The notes beneath the pieces are model-generated. The model was not told the origin of the DNA. It saw only the letters and a list, made by a program, of their open reading frames with translations, and made no database searches. From CSP1-5 sp964348275 (GTDB taxonomy: Bacteria > Methylomirabilota > Methylomirabilia > Methylomirabilales > CSP1-5), in NCBI GenBank assembly GCA_964348275.1, contig CAYGBT010000080.1, forward strand, positions 1 through 9,258: DNA of 9,258 bases. The letters run 5' to 3'. Positions within the stretch are counted from its first letter, which is position 1. Each line of letters opens with the position of its first letter. Position numbers and translations under genes: made by a program. This document shows, piece by piece, positions 1 to 4,747 of the stretch.

Positions 1-26
1 TGGTGAAACTGCCTTTTCTTTTCAGG

Positions 27-215
27 CTATGCAAAAGGGAAAATAAAACGCCCTCCTGGGCAGAGCCTCGCCCCGGAAGGCTTCAGATCTTCTGGTATGT
101 CTTCCTTTTGCCAGAGGGGCAGTGAGAGGTTATGCATGGTTGCCCCCGATCTCATCGGTCTCCCGTCGCCCACGTATACGCTCGTGGTGATGGCGAATAG
201 CCTTGTCTCTGACAT
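27..215 (-). CDS. Candidate small protein of 62 residues whose 3' end overlaps a terminator
   Basis: I do not recognise this product. The reason to call it is a strong ribosome binding site (GGGAGGAG) six to seven bases before an ATG at 215, and an open frame of 62 codons ending in TAG at 27-29. In-frame codons upstream of this ATG (to 251) have no such site, so I prefer this start. The protein has no signal peptide or membrane segment; it begins MSETRLFAITTS and is polar in the middle (LWQKEDIPEDLKPSG). Its last roughly 18 codons are encoded by the intrinsic terminator at 40-81, so a terminated transcript would lack the stop codon. It could therefore be a leader-peptide-like ORF that controls readthrough into a gene left of the window. 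It could also be a chance frame through a non-coding leader. Coding status is uncertain. Confidence 0.4.
   Translation of the reverse strand: MSETRLFAITTSVYVGDGRPMRSGATMHNLSLPLWQKEDIPEDLKPSGARLCPGGRFIFPFA
40..81 (-). terminator. Intrinsic terminator T1 (third member of the repeated terminator family)
   Basis: On the minus strand a 12-position stem (arms 70-81 and 50-61, one mismatch and one G-T pair, 8-base loop) is followed by GTTTTATTTT (complement of 40-50). The 3' arm plus tail, GGAGGGCGTTTTATTTT, is nearly identical to that of T2 and T3. It lies inside the end of the small candidate gene at 27-215. Confidence 0.8.
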
Positions 216-248
216 TAGTCTCCTCCCGTTCATACGGCAATTGGACCT

Positions 249-293
249 CACGCCTATTTTTCGAAAAAAAAAAGACTTATACCTTCAGGCGTG
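249..293 (-). repeat. Inverted repeat enclosing a ten-base homopolymer tract
   Basis: A perfect 7-base inverted repeat, CACGCCT at 249-255 and AGGCGTG at 287-293, encloses a run of ten A (ten T on the minus strand) at 264-273, with TTTTT-CG-AAAAA nested inside. It lies between the DRR-motif gene and the small gene at 27-215. The T-run sits in the loop rather than after a stem, so it is a poor intrinsic terminator. It may still end or pause transcription of the upstream gene. Function unknown. Confidence 0.35.
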
Positions 294-323
294 GTCTCCA
301 TCGATCGACCTAGGCCGACCGAC

Positions 324-527
324 CTAGCCCGAAATCACGACCTCGACGATTTCTTCCTTCTCCCTACGCCGATCGGCGCGGCGGCGATCCACCGCCACCA
401 CTTGCCGGCTCGTCCGCCGTTCCCGAAATCGTCTGTCCACGAGGACTTGGACGTCCTCTTGTCCTTCGAAGGTTCTGCGTAGCTCCGCTTCGAAAAAGGC
501 ATGCGACCGTCGGATAATGATTGACAT
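324..527 (-). CDS. Short DRR-repeat protein of unknown function
   Basis: This 67-residue protein carries two copies of a basic motif: DRRFRERR at residues 31-38 and DRRRADRRR at 47-55. It has an N-terminal beta-like stretch (MSIIIRR) and a hydrophobic end (VEVVISG). From memory, similar short proteins with paired DRRxxxRR motifs recur in Deltaproteobacteria, Nitrospirota and NC10 genomes, without a known function. I chose the ATG at 527 because GGGGAAGG directly precedes it and because the family usually starts a few residues before the beta-like stretch. An ATG at 611 would add 28 residues but has no ribosome binding site and reads like leader. The gene lies 183 bases after the response regulator on the same strand. 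A TTGACA at 668-673 could be part of its own promoter, but no good -10 follows at the right spacing. Confidence 0.65.
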   Translation of the reverse strand: MSIIIRRSHAFFEAELRRTFEGQEDVQVLVDRRFRERRTSRQVVAVDRRRADRRREKEEIVEVVISG

Positions 528-709
528 CCTTCCCCGGTCTTCGCCTGGCCCGGGAGTCACTTTGAGGATTTTCAACAGCAACGAGTTGGGAAGCACCATC
601 GTTCTATTCATGAGAAAGTATGAAATAGGCGGACGCTCCCTTTAAAGAAATGCGTGGGGAGGATGATTGTCAATCAGCCTGTGGATGGATTTTCGGCGGG
701 AAAAAAGGC

Positions 710-1372
710 TTAGCGTATTCCTTGGTGGATGACGTACAGGATGGCCTGGAGGCGGCGAGTGACCTTGAGCTTCTTGAAGATGTTGTTCAGATGGCACTTG
801 ACCGTCTTCTCGCTGATGAAGAGGGCCTGGCCGATGTCTTTATTCGTACCGCCGGCCGCGAGGAGCCGCAGGATCTCTTCCTCCCTTGCGGTTAACTCCT
901 GATTTGTCCTCCCGGGGAGGTCTACCCGGACGACCCCAGTGGGTCCAATGACTTCAAAGAATCTCGCGATCAGCTTGCGCTCGACCCACAGCTCCCCGTG
1001 GTAGACCGTCTCAATCGCCTTGACGAGATCGGGGACAGCGGTATCCTTCGAGAGGTAGCCCTTGGCCCCCGCCCTCAGGGCCTTGAAAATTAGCCCTTCA
1101 TCCCTCACGCCCACGAGCATGAGTGGCTTGACCGCTGGGCTCTTTTGTCTGAGGGACGCGATGACCCCGATGCCATCCAGCCTCGGCATGGTGGCGTCGA
1201 GGAGCACAACGTCAGGTAGAACGTGGGTGACGACCTCGATCGTCTGGAGCCCATCGGCGGCCTCGCCCACGATTTCGATCTGGTCTTCACGACTAAGGAT
1301 CAGGCGCAACCCTGTCCGGAACAGCCGGTGATCATCGGCAATCACGACCCGGATACGGGCTCCCGTCGGCAT
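710..1372 (-). CDS. NarL/FixJ-type response regulator (receiver plus LuxR DNA-binding domain)
   Basis: This 220-residue protein has the standard length and layout of a NarL-family two-component response regulator, a cytoplasmic transcription factor. The receiver domain spans about residues 7-123, with the acidic pair D13-D14 in VVIADDHR, phosphoacceptor D59 in VVLLDATMP, and conserved K109 in GYLSKD. The LuxR-type helix-turn-helix is at about 157-218 (LTAREEEILRLLAAGGTNKDI, then EKTVKCHLNNIFKKL). One oddity is that the conserved switch Ser/Thr between strand 4 and the DEG segment is Val87 (LMLVGVRDEG), which may weaken phosphorylation-dependent switching. The ATG at 1372 has a purine-rich site (GGGAG...GGGGA) just before it. 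No sensor kinase is in the window, so its signal and targets are unknown. It sits behind a roughly 500-base leader that contains terminator T2. Confidence 0.93.
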   Translation of the reverse strand: MPTGARIRVVIADDHRLFRTGLRLILSREDQIEIVGEAADGLQTIEVVTHVLPDVVLLDATMPRLDGIGVIASLRQKSPAVKPLMLVGVRDEGLIFKALRAGAKGYLSKDTAVPDLVKAIETVYHGELWVERKLIARFFEVIGPTGVVRVDLPGRTNQELTAREEEILRLLAAGGTNKDIGQALFISEKTVKCHLNNIFKKLKVTRRLQAILYVIHQGIR

Positions 1373-1653
1373 TTCCCCCAGCTCCCTTAAAGAACAAAAA
1401 ATAAGCTGCGCCTCTCACCAGCGTTACGACACGCTACGGGAACGTCACGGATCCTTAAGGCAATCCCTGTCTTTCACACATGGTCGAATGACGAAAGGGC
1501 TGTTCTTCGCCTTTCACGAGGCGAAGACAAGAAGATTCTGCTTTAGGAGAGCAGCGGACGCCTCCCTCCGCGGGCGGGAGCGGGAGGCTTTACCGTCTGT
1601 GCCGTCCGGGGGGTGCAGTGAAGCCGCCCCGTATTTCAACCTCTCCTGGACTC
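1373..1653 (-). promoter_or_regulatory. Untranslated stretch between terminator T2 and the response regulator
   Basis: There is no gene here. It holds a perfect 9-base hairpin (TCTTCGCCT and AGGCGAAGA, 1504-1527, 6-base loop), a GC-rich stem (GCCTCCC/GGGAGGC, 1560-1588), and two mutually exclusive short stems just before the response regulator. Those are 1420-1424 with 1431-1435, or 1405-1408 with 1419-1422. The second is followed on the minus strand by TTATTTTTTG, which resembles a weak second terminator. I see no convincing promoter between T2 and the gene, so expression probably depends on readthrough of T2 or on a promoter I cannot recognise. Confidence 0.45.
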
Positions 1654-1696
1654 AAAATAAAACGCCCTCCCGGGCTGTGCTGTACCCGAGAGGGCG
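1654..1696 (-). terminator. Intrinsic terminator T2 in the leader of the response regulator
   Basis: On the minus strand a 12-bp uninterrupted stem (arms 1685-1696 and 1663-1674, one G-T pair, 10-base loop) is followed by a GTTTTATTTT tail. It lies about 180 bases after the proposed start site of promoter P2 and about 290 bases before the response regulator. It could serve as an attenuator for that gene, or simply end a short RNA transcribed from P2. Confidence 0.85.
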
Positions 1697-1879
1697 TCCG
1701 GATGCGTGCTGCGCCGTCAATGGTGCCGGGGGTGGGCGGCGAACTATCCTTACCCCGGGTCCATATCCGCTTTCCAGTCAGGAGGCTTTCCTGGCCCCCT
1801 CATCCGCCGACTATCCACCTAACGATGGAAAAAAAGGGGCGAAGGGGTAGCTTTTTTGTGAGGACGACTTAACTCTAAT
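1697..1879 (-). ncRNA. Structured leader RNA L2 (candidate attenuator or riboswitch-like element)
   Basis: This is the transcript segment between promoter P2 and terminator T2. It shares with L3 an ordered set of blocks, read on the minus strand: a hairpin with an AAGC-type loop (CAGGA-AAGCC-TCCTG, complement of 1779-1793), GAAAGCGG, CGGGGT, CCCACC, GGCA, ATTG and GGCGCA, then the terminator. A further 5-bp stem, CGCCG/CGGCG, brackets about 20 bases just before the terminator. An A/T-rich imperfect inverted repeat (AAAAAAG...CTTTTTT, about 1829-1857) sits near its 5' end. By eye it does not fit the c-di-GMP-I, c-di-AMP, cobalamin, TPP, glycine or fluoride aptamer consensus. Its ligand, if any, is unknown. 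Confidence 0.55.
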
Positions 1880-1881
1880 AT

Positions 1882-1892
1882 GCAAATTTTGC
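1882..1892. promoter_or_regulatory. Operator-like inverted repeat over the P2 -10 box
   Basis: GCAAA-T-TTTGC is a perfect 5+1+5 inverted repeat covering the -10 box of P2. Extended to 1880 it begins ATGCAAA, matching the half site of the repeat at 1917-1928. A repressor bound here would block the promoter. The binding protein is unknown. Confidence 0.3.
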
Positions 1893-1914
1893 GTAGTCCC
1901 GAGGGGCTTGTCAA
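1886..1914 (-). promoter_or_regulatory. Promoter P2 for leader L2 and the response regulator
   Basis: On the minus strand, TTGACA (complement of 1909-1914) is followed after exactly 17 bases by CAAAAT (complement of 1886-1891; 4 of 6 matches to TATAAT). Start of transcription is expected near 1879. It lies 40 bases after the stop codon of the PAS-LuxR gene, so the response regulator forms its own transcription unit. Two short inverted repeats flank or overlap it. Confidence 0.65.
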
Positions 1915-1916
1915 TA

Positions 1917-1928
1917 ATGCATTTGCAT
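1917..1928. promoter_or_regulatory. Operator-like inverted repeat just upstream of the P2 -35 box
   Basis: ATGCA-TT-TGCAT is a 5+2+5 inverted repeat three bases upstream of the -35 box. It shares the TTTGCAT half site with the repeat over the -10 box, about 35 bases (3 to 4 helical turns) away. The pair could be sites for one dimeric regulator, but the region is A/T-rich and chance is possible. Confidence 0.3.
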
Positions 1929-1953
1929 CATTTTCCTAATCTTTTCTACCTCT

Positions 1954-2616
1954 TCAGACCAAACGGCTTCTTATAGCGAGGATGACCGCCTCAAGCCGGC
2001 TGTGGACATGGAGCTTGGCGAGGATGTTTTGGATGTGGTTTCGCACGGTGGTGGGGCTCAGGAAGAGCTGCTCGGCGATAGTCTTGGTCCTGGCCCCCGC
2101 GGCCAGGAGGCGGAGCACCTCCCGCTCGCGATCGGTGAGTGCCTTCGACCTGGGAGGAAGGCGGGGGCGGCTCAGCGGTTCGGTCCCTCGGGGCACGGAG
2201 GGTTTACCCGCAGCGGCGTGCAGTTGCTGGACGAATCCCTCGCTTTCCTGCGCGCGGCTGACATCGTGAAACAAGTGCACAAAGACCAAAAGATCCCACC
2301 ATTGATAAGGCACCACGATGGTCCTGACGTTCAACCAGAGCTCTTGGCCGGGCTTCGTCCGGACCAGGAGGTCCTGGGGCGGGACCACCTCCGTGCGCAG
2401 CGCCGTCATGATTACGGCGCATTGGGCGTGGCAGACGAGCCGGCCCGATTCGTCCCGACCGGCAATCACCTCATGGCAAAACCTTCCCAGGACCTCTTGT
2501 GCCCTGAATCCAAGCAGTGCGGCGGCGGCATCGTTCCAGAAAACGATCCGCTGCTCCCGGTCTACGGCGCAGACCCCATCCGCTGTTCTCGAGATGAGCG
2601 CGAAAAGGTCCTTCAT
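1954..2616 (-). CDS. PAS-domain LuxR-type transcriptional regulator with a three-cysteine motif
   Basis: This 220-residue soluble protein has a PAS sensor domain at about residues 6-118 and a LuxR helix-turn-helix at about 158-218 (LTDREREVLRLLAAGARTK, then PTTVRNHIQNILAKL). It has no receiver domain, so it is likely to sense a small molecule, redox state or metal directly. PAS hallmarks are DGVCAVDREQRIVFWNDAA near the start and HLFHDVSRAQE at the end of the domain. Within the PAS domain C47-H48, C62-H63 and C66 form a CHEV...CHAQC arrangement. Similar patterns are, from memory, common in PAS-LuxR proteins of environmental bacteria and could bind a metal or Fe-S cluster or form disulfides. 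A proline/arginine-rich linker (138-157) joins the two domains. The ATG at 2616 has only a weak site (TAGTAAG) before it, but the PAS domain begins right there. Its target genes are not evident. Confidence 0.88.
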   Translation of the reverse strand: MKDLFALISRTADGVCAVDREQRIVFWNDAAAALLGFRAQEVLGRFCHEVIAGRDESGRLVCHAQCAVIMTALRTEVVPPQDLLVRTKPGQELWLNVRTIVVPYQWWDLLVFVHLFHDVSRAQESEGFVQQLHAAAGKPSVPRGTEPLSRPRLPPRSKALTDREREVLRLLAAGARTKTIAEQLFLSPTTVRNHIQNILAKLHVHSRLEAVILAIRSRLV

Positions 2617-2685
2617 CTTACTAAACCGGTGCAGCCAATCAAGGGGGCTGCGGCTCTCACGAGTGGACCGATTATGCCGGGATGA

Positions 2686-2728
2686 GAATCAAAACGCCCT
2701 CCCAGGCCGTACTCCGCCCGGGAGCGCG
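2686..2728 (-). terminator. Intrinsic terminator T3 in the leader of the PAS-LuxR gene
   Basis: On the minus strand a 13-position stem (arms 2716-2728 and 2695-2707, one mismatch, one G-T pair, 8-base loop) is followed by GTTTTGATT. It ends about 70 bases before the PAS-LuxR start codon and about 195 bases after the proposed start of transcription. That is the classic position of an attenuator. Confidence 0.78.
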
Positions 2729-2921
2729 TTTGAATGTCTAGTGCGCCCCCAATACTGCCACTGGTGGGCCCGCGGATTACCGTCACCCCGCTTTCATTGC
2801 TATCCTACCTTGGGGGAGCTTCCCCTTCCGTCATCAATGGATCACCGATGCGACAACCGGAAAGGTCTTCACGAACGGCCAATTAGATGATCAGAATTGA
2901 ACTTTAGCCTGATCTTGAACA
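2729..2921 (-). ncRNA. Structured leader RNA L3 (candidate attenuator or riboswitch-like element)
   Basis: This is the leader between promoter P3 and terminator T3, the second copy of the element seen in L2. The 5' end can form a 6-bp stem (GATCAG 2889-2894 with CTGATC 2909-2914). Then, read on the minus strand, come a GGGGA-AGC-TCCCC hairpin (complement of 2813-2825), GAAAGCGG, CGGGGT, CCCACC, GGCA, ATTG and GGCGCA, directly before the terminator. The same blocks occur in the same order in L2, while the hairpin stem bases differ in a compensating way (CAGGA/TCCTG against GGGGA/TCCCC). I know no riboswitch class that matches. Confidence 0.55.
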
Positions 2922-2927
2922 GCTAGT

Positions 2928-2956
2928 ATTCTTTCTAGTGTTGTTGCCACTGTCAA
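2928..2956 (-). promoter_or_regulatory. Promoter P3 for leader L3 and the PAS-LuxR gene
   Basis: On the minus strand, a perfect TTGACA (complement of 2951-2956) is followed after 17 bases by AAGAAT (complement of 2928-2933; 4 of 6 matches). Transcription should start near 2921, leaving a roughly 300-base leader before the PAS-LuxR gene. CTAGT repeats flank the -10 box. Confidence 0.65.
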
Positions 2957-3303
2957 GACCAATCTGCACTAGCTTGCGGGTCTTAATTTCCACCCAGCAG
3001 TTCCATCATCGCGCGCCCCTACCAACACCCGATCTCCGTCGACCTCGTGGCGAATCACCCTGCTGGTCACACCCGTGGTGTGAGAAAGGCTTTGATAGGG
3101 TTTCTCGCCTGATAGGTTCCATGTTCTCTGATGGATATCGCGAGTGGGAGGGACCCCCGCGGATAATGAGCCGTCCCCTCTCAGGTGCCCATGATGCCTT
3201 GGAGCTCTTGAATCGGCTTGGCAGCACGGATCGTCGCGCAGGCGGCTACTGAGGTTTCCCCAATGTGAAACCTGGGGCACGAGTGGCGAGCACGGGGCAC
3301 GTA
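2957..3303 (-). other. Intergenic stretch with possible decayed gene
   Basis: There is no complete gene. On the minus strand three short protein-like stretches occur in three different frames. VAACATIRAAKPIQELQ ends at a TGA near 3181. RGRLIIRGGPSHSRYPSEN follows at about 3112-3168. RVIRHEVDGDRVLVGARDD follows, running to a TAG at 2969-2971. Their order would fit a small gene broken by frameshifts, ending just before promoter P3, but chance frames in GC-rich DNA are equally possible. A hairpin AGGTTTC/GAAACCT (3252-3273) lacks a T-tract and is not a convincing terminator for the upstream operon. Confidence 0.25.
3067..3083. promoter_or_regulatory. Perfect palindrome, possible operator
   Basis: TCACACC-CGT-GGTGTGA is a 7+3+7 inverted repeat about 110 bases upstream of the -35 box of P3. 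The length and symmetry suit a dimeric regulator binding site; no protein can be assigned. Confidence 0.3.
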
Positions 3304-3672
3304 TCAGAAAGGCTTATTGAGAGCCAAATACGCTGCCAGACCCCCAAGAGCAATGACGATCCACCACAGAGACTTCACGAGGGTCGGTTTACGAAAAATC
3401 ACGGCAACGACCGCTCCAAAGACCATCAAAATCGTGATCTTGCCCATCACCCAGCCCGGCCACGGGAAACCGATGCCGAGCCGAGCGATCATCCCGAACC
3501 CACCCAGCAGCACCAGAAAGATCCCCACGCCGTGCGTGATGGCAACAGGCTTTCTCCATGCGTGGTCCTGGGTGCCTCCATTGATCCGATGCAGGAGGAG
3601 ACCTCCCAGCGCTACGAGGACCATAAAGACGCCGATGAGGTGGATGTTCTTGTACACAAGCACTGAAACCAT
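3304..3672 (-). CDS. Small four-helix integral membrane protein (SirB-like)
   Basis: This 122-residue inner-membrane protein has four predicted helices at about residues 5-27, 44-66, 73-94 and 99-118. Conserved-looking histidines lie at the helix ends: H11 in KNIHLIGVF, H28 after GGLLL, and H47 in ITHGVG. It also has the motif LLGGFGMIARLG and a lysine in the third helix (GWVMGKITI). The pattern resembles SirB-type or related small membrane families whose biochemical role is not established; histidines in this arrangement might bind heme, but that is speculation. I chose the ATG at 3672 because GGGAGG lies six bases before it and the first helix follows at once. A longer frame upstream to 3747 lacks these signs. 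It starts 110 bases after the hydrolase gene on the same strand, so co-transcription is possible. Confidence 0.8.
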   Translation of the reverse strand: MVSVLVYKNIHLIGVFMVLVALGGLLLHRINGGTQDHAWRKPVAITHGVGIFLVLLGGFGMIARLGIGFPWPGWVMGKITILMVFGAVVAVIFRKPTLVKSLWWIVIALGGLAAYLALNKPF

Positions 3673-3782
3673 CACACGCCTCCCGGGTTGAATCCGTGCC
3701 GCCATTGAAAGGGCTTCGAGACCACGCGCTGTTCCATCACCCTGCACGACAGCCGTTCACCAGACGCCCCGCTCCCCGCGTA

Positions 3783-4628
3783 TTATTCCACATATGCCGT
3801 GAGGAAAGCATCCAAGCCGTCCACATAGGTTTGTCTGCTCACGAAGATCCCATCGTTGTGGCCGCCGCGAATTTCCAGGAATTGCTTTGGCTCGTTGGCC
3901 GCGGTGAACAATCGTCGGCCATGCGCGAACGGGATAATGTCATCGTCCCGGCTATGGACAACGAGGATCGGGCACGAGACGGACCGGAGATGCGCCTTGG
4001 TGTTGTAATCGAACCGGGCCAACCACCGCGCCGGAAGGAACGGATACACCTCGGCCGCAATATCGGGTATAGAGGTGAAGGCGGACTCGATGATAAGCGC
4101 CTTGGGCGTCTGCTTGGCTGCCAAATACGCCGCAATGGCGGCGCCGAGCGAACGGCCAAAGAGGACAATATCCTCCCCGGCGATACGGCGCTGTTCGGTC
4201 AAATACCGCCAGGCAGCGTTGGCGTCACGATAGGTCCCCTCTTCCGAGGGGCGGCCTTGGCTCCGTCCATAGCCTCGATAATCCAAGATCAGCGTGGCGA
4301 GACCCAGCTCATTGAATATCTTCAGCGAGTCGAAGCGGTGAGAGATATTCCCAGCGTTCCCGTGGAAAAACAGCAAGACACCCCGTGATTGGCGCGCAGG
4401 GATAAACCAGCCATCAAGGGAAACACCATCCTCGGTGACGATCGTCACCGGCTCGTAGGCCAGCCCCACCTCCTCCGGCGTGGCGATCACCTCACGGGAA
4501 GGAAGATTCGGTAAATAGAGGAGGCGCGATTGGGAAAAAAACAAGAATAGTATGAGGGCCGCGTAGGCCCCGGCGACCAGCAGCAGAATGGACCAGACGT
4601 TACTGAACGGCATTTGTGCACGCATCAT
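3783..4628 (-). CDS. Membrane-anchored alpha/beta hydrolase (ABHD13/Bem46-like)
   Basis: This protein of about 281 residues is probably a serine hydrolase held at the cytoplasmic membrane by one N-terminal helix (about 12-32) that ends in the typical FSQSRLLYLP. The oxyanion-hole motif HGNAGN is at 89-94. The nucleophile elbow GRSLG holds Ser160. Asp229 in HSRDDDIIPF and His257 in GGHNDG complete the triad. The family (ABHD12/13, Bem46, YfhR) contains esterases or lipases of mostly unknown substrate. The start is uncertain. The ATG pair at 4628/4625 has GGAG about 12 bases before it, an ATG at 4613 starts right before the helix, and an in-frame TTG at 4670 is also open. It follows mutL by about 120 bases, with no terminator apparent between them. 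A role in DNA repair is not implied. Confidence 0.88.
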   Translation of the reverse strand: MMRAQMPFSNVWSILLLVAGAYAALILFLFFSQSRLLYLPNLPSREVIATPEEVGLAYEPVTIVTEDGVSLDGWFIPARQSRGVLLFFHGNAGNISHRFDSLKIFNELGLATLILDYRGYGRSQGRPSEEGTYRDANAAWRYLTEQRRIAGEDIVLFGRSLGAAIAAYLAAKQTPKALIIESAFTSIPDIAAEVYPFLPARWLARFDYNTKAHLRSVSCPILVVHSRDDDIIPFAHGRRLFTAANEPKQFLEIRGGHNDGIFVSRQTYVDGLDAFLTAYVE

Positions 4629-4747
4629 ACGGTTGGAGTACTCCGAGTATACGGCCTGCAGGGTCGTCAATGCAAAAATTAGGAAGAGCCCTGAATGCCC
4701 GGAGGTGGGTGCTCCAGGTTCCTCCCAGCCTCAGGGGGGAAGGGACG

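Noticed and set aside
264..273. Ten-base A/T homopolymer as an intrinsic terminator
   Set aside because: On the minus strand the T-run is not preceded by a stable stem; it falls inside the loop of an inverted repeat.
668..673. TTGACA after the response regulator as a full promoter for the DRR-motif gene
   Set aside because: The -35 box is perfect but at 17 bases only TTTCTT follows; TTTAAA is about 21 bases away. Left as a possibility, not called.
2002..2685. Long plus-strand open frame of 227 codons opposite the PAS-LuxR gene
   Set aside because: It is the antisense shadow of a clearly recognisable PAS-LuxR protein and has no family signature of its own.
1654..2772. The repeated leader/terminator as a mobile element or MITE
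   Set aside because: No terminal inverted repeats, target duplications or transposase are seen, and both copies lie at the same functional position ahead of regulators.
1697..2921. Known riboswitch classes for L2 and L3 (c-di-GMP-I, c-di-AMP, cobalamin, TPP, glycine, fluoride)
   Set aside because: Compared by eye with remembered consensus cores; none of the required conserved blocks appears in order. A covariance-model scan could overturn this.
3252..3273. Hairpin AGGTTTC/GAAACCT as terminator of the mut operon
   Set aside because: No T-tract follows on the minus strand.
4636..4670. Promoter ahead of the hydrolase gene (TTGACG and TATACT)
   Set aside because: The spacing is 13 bases, too short for a standard promoter.
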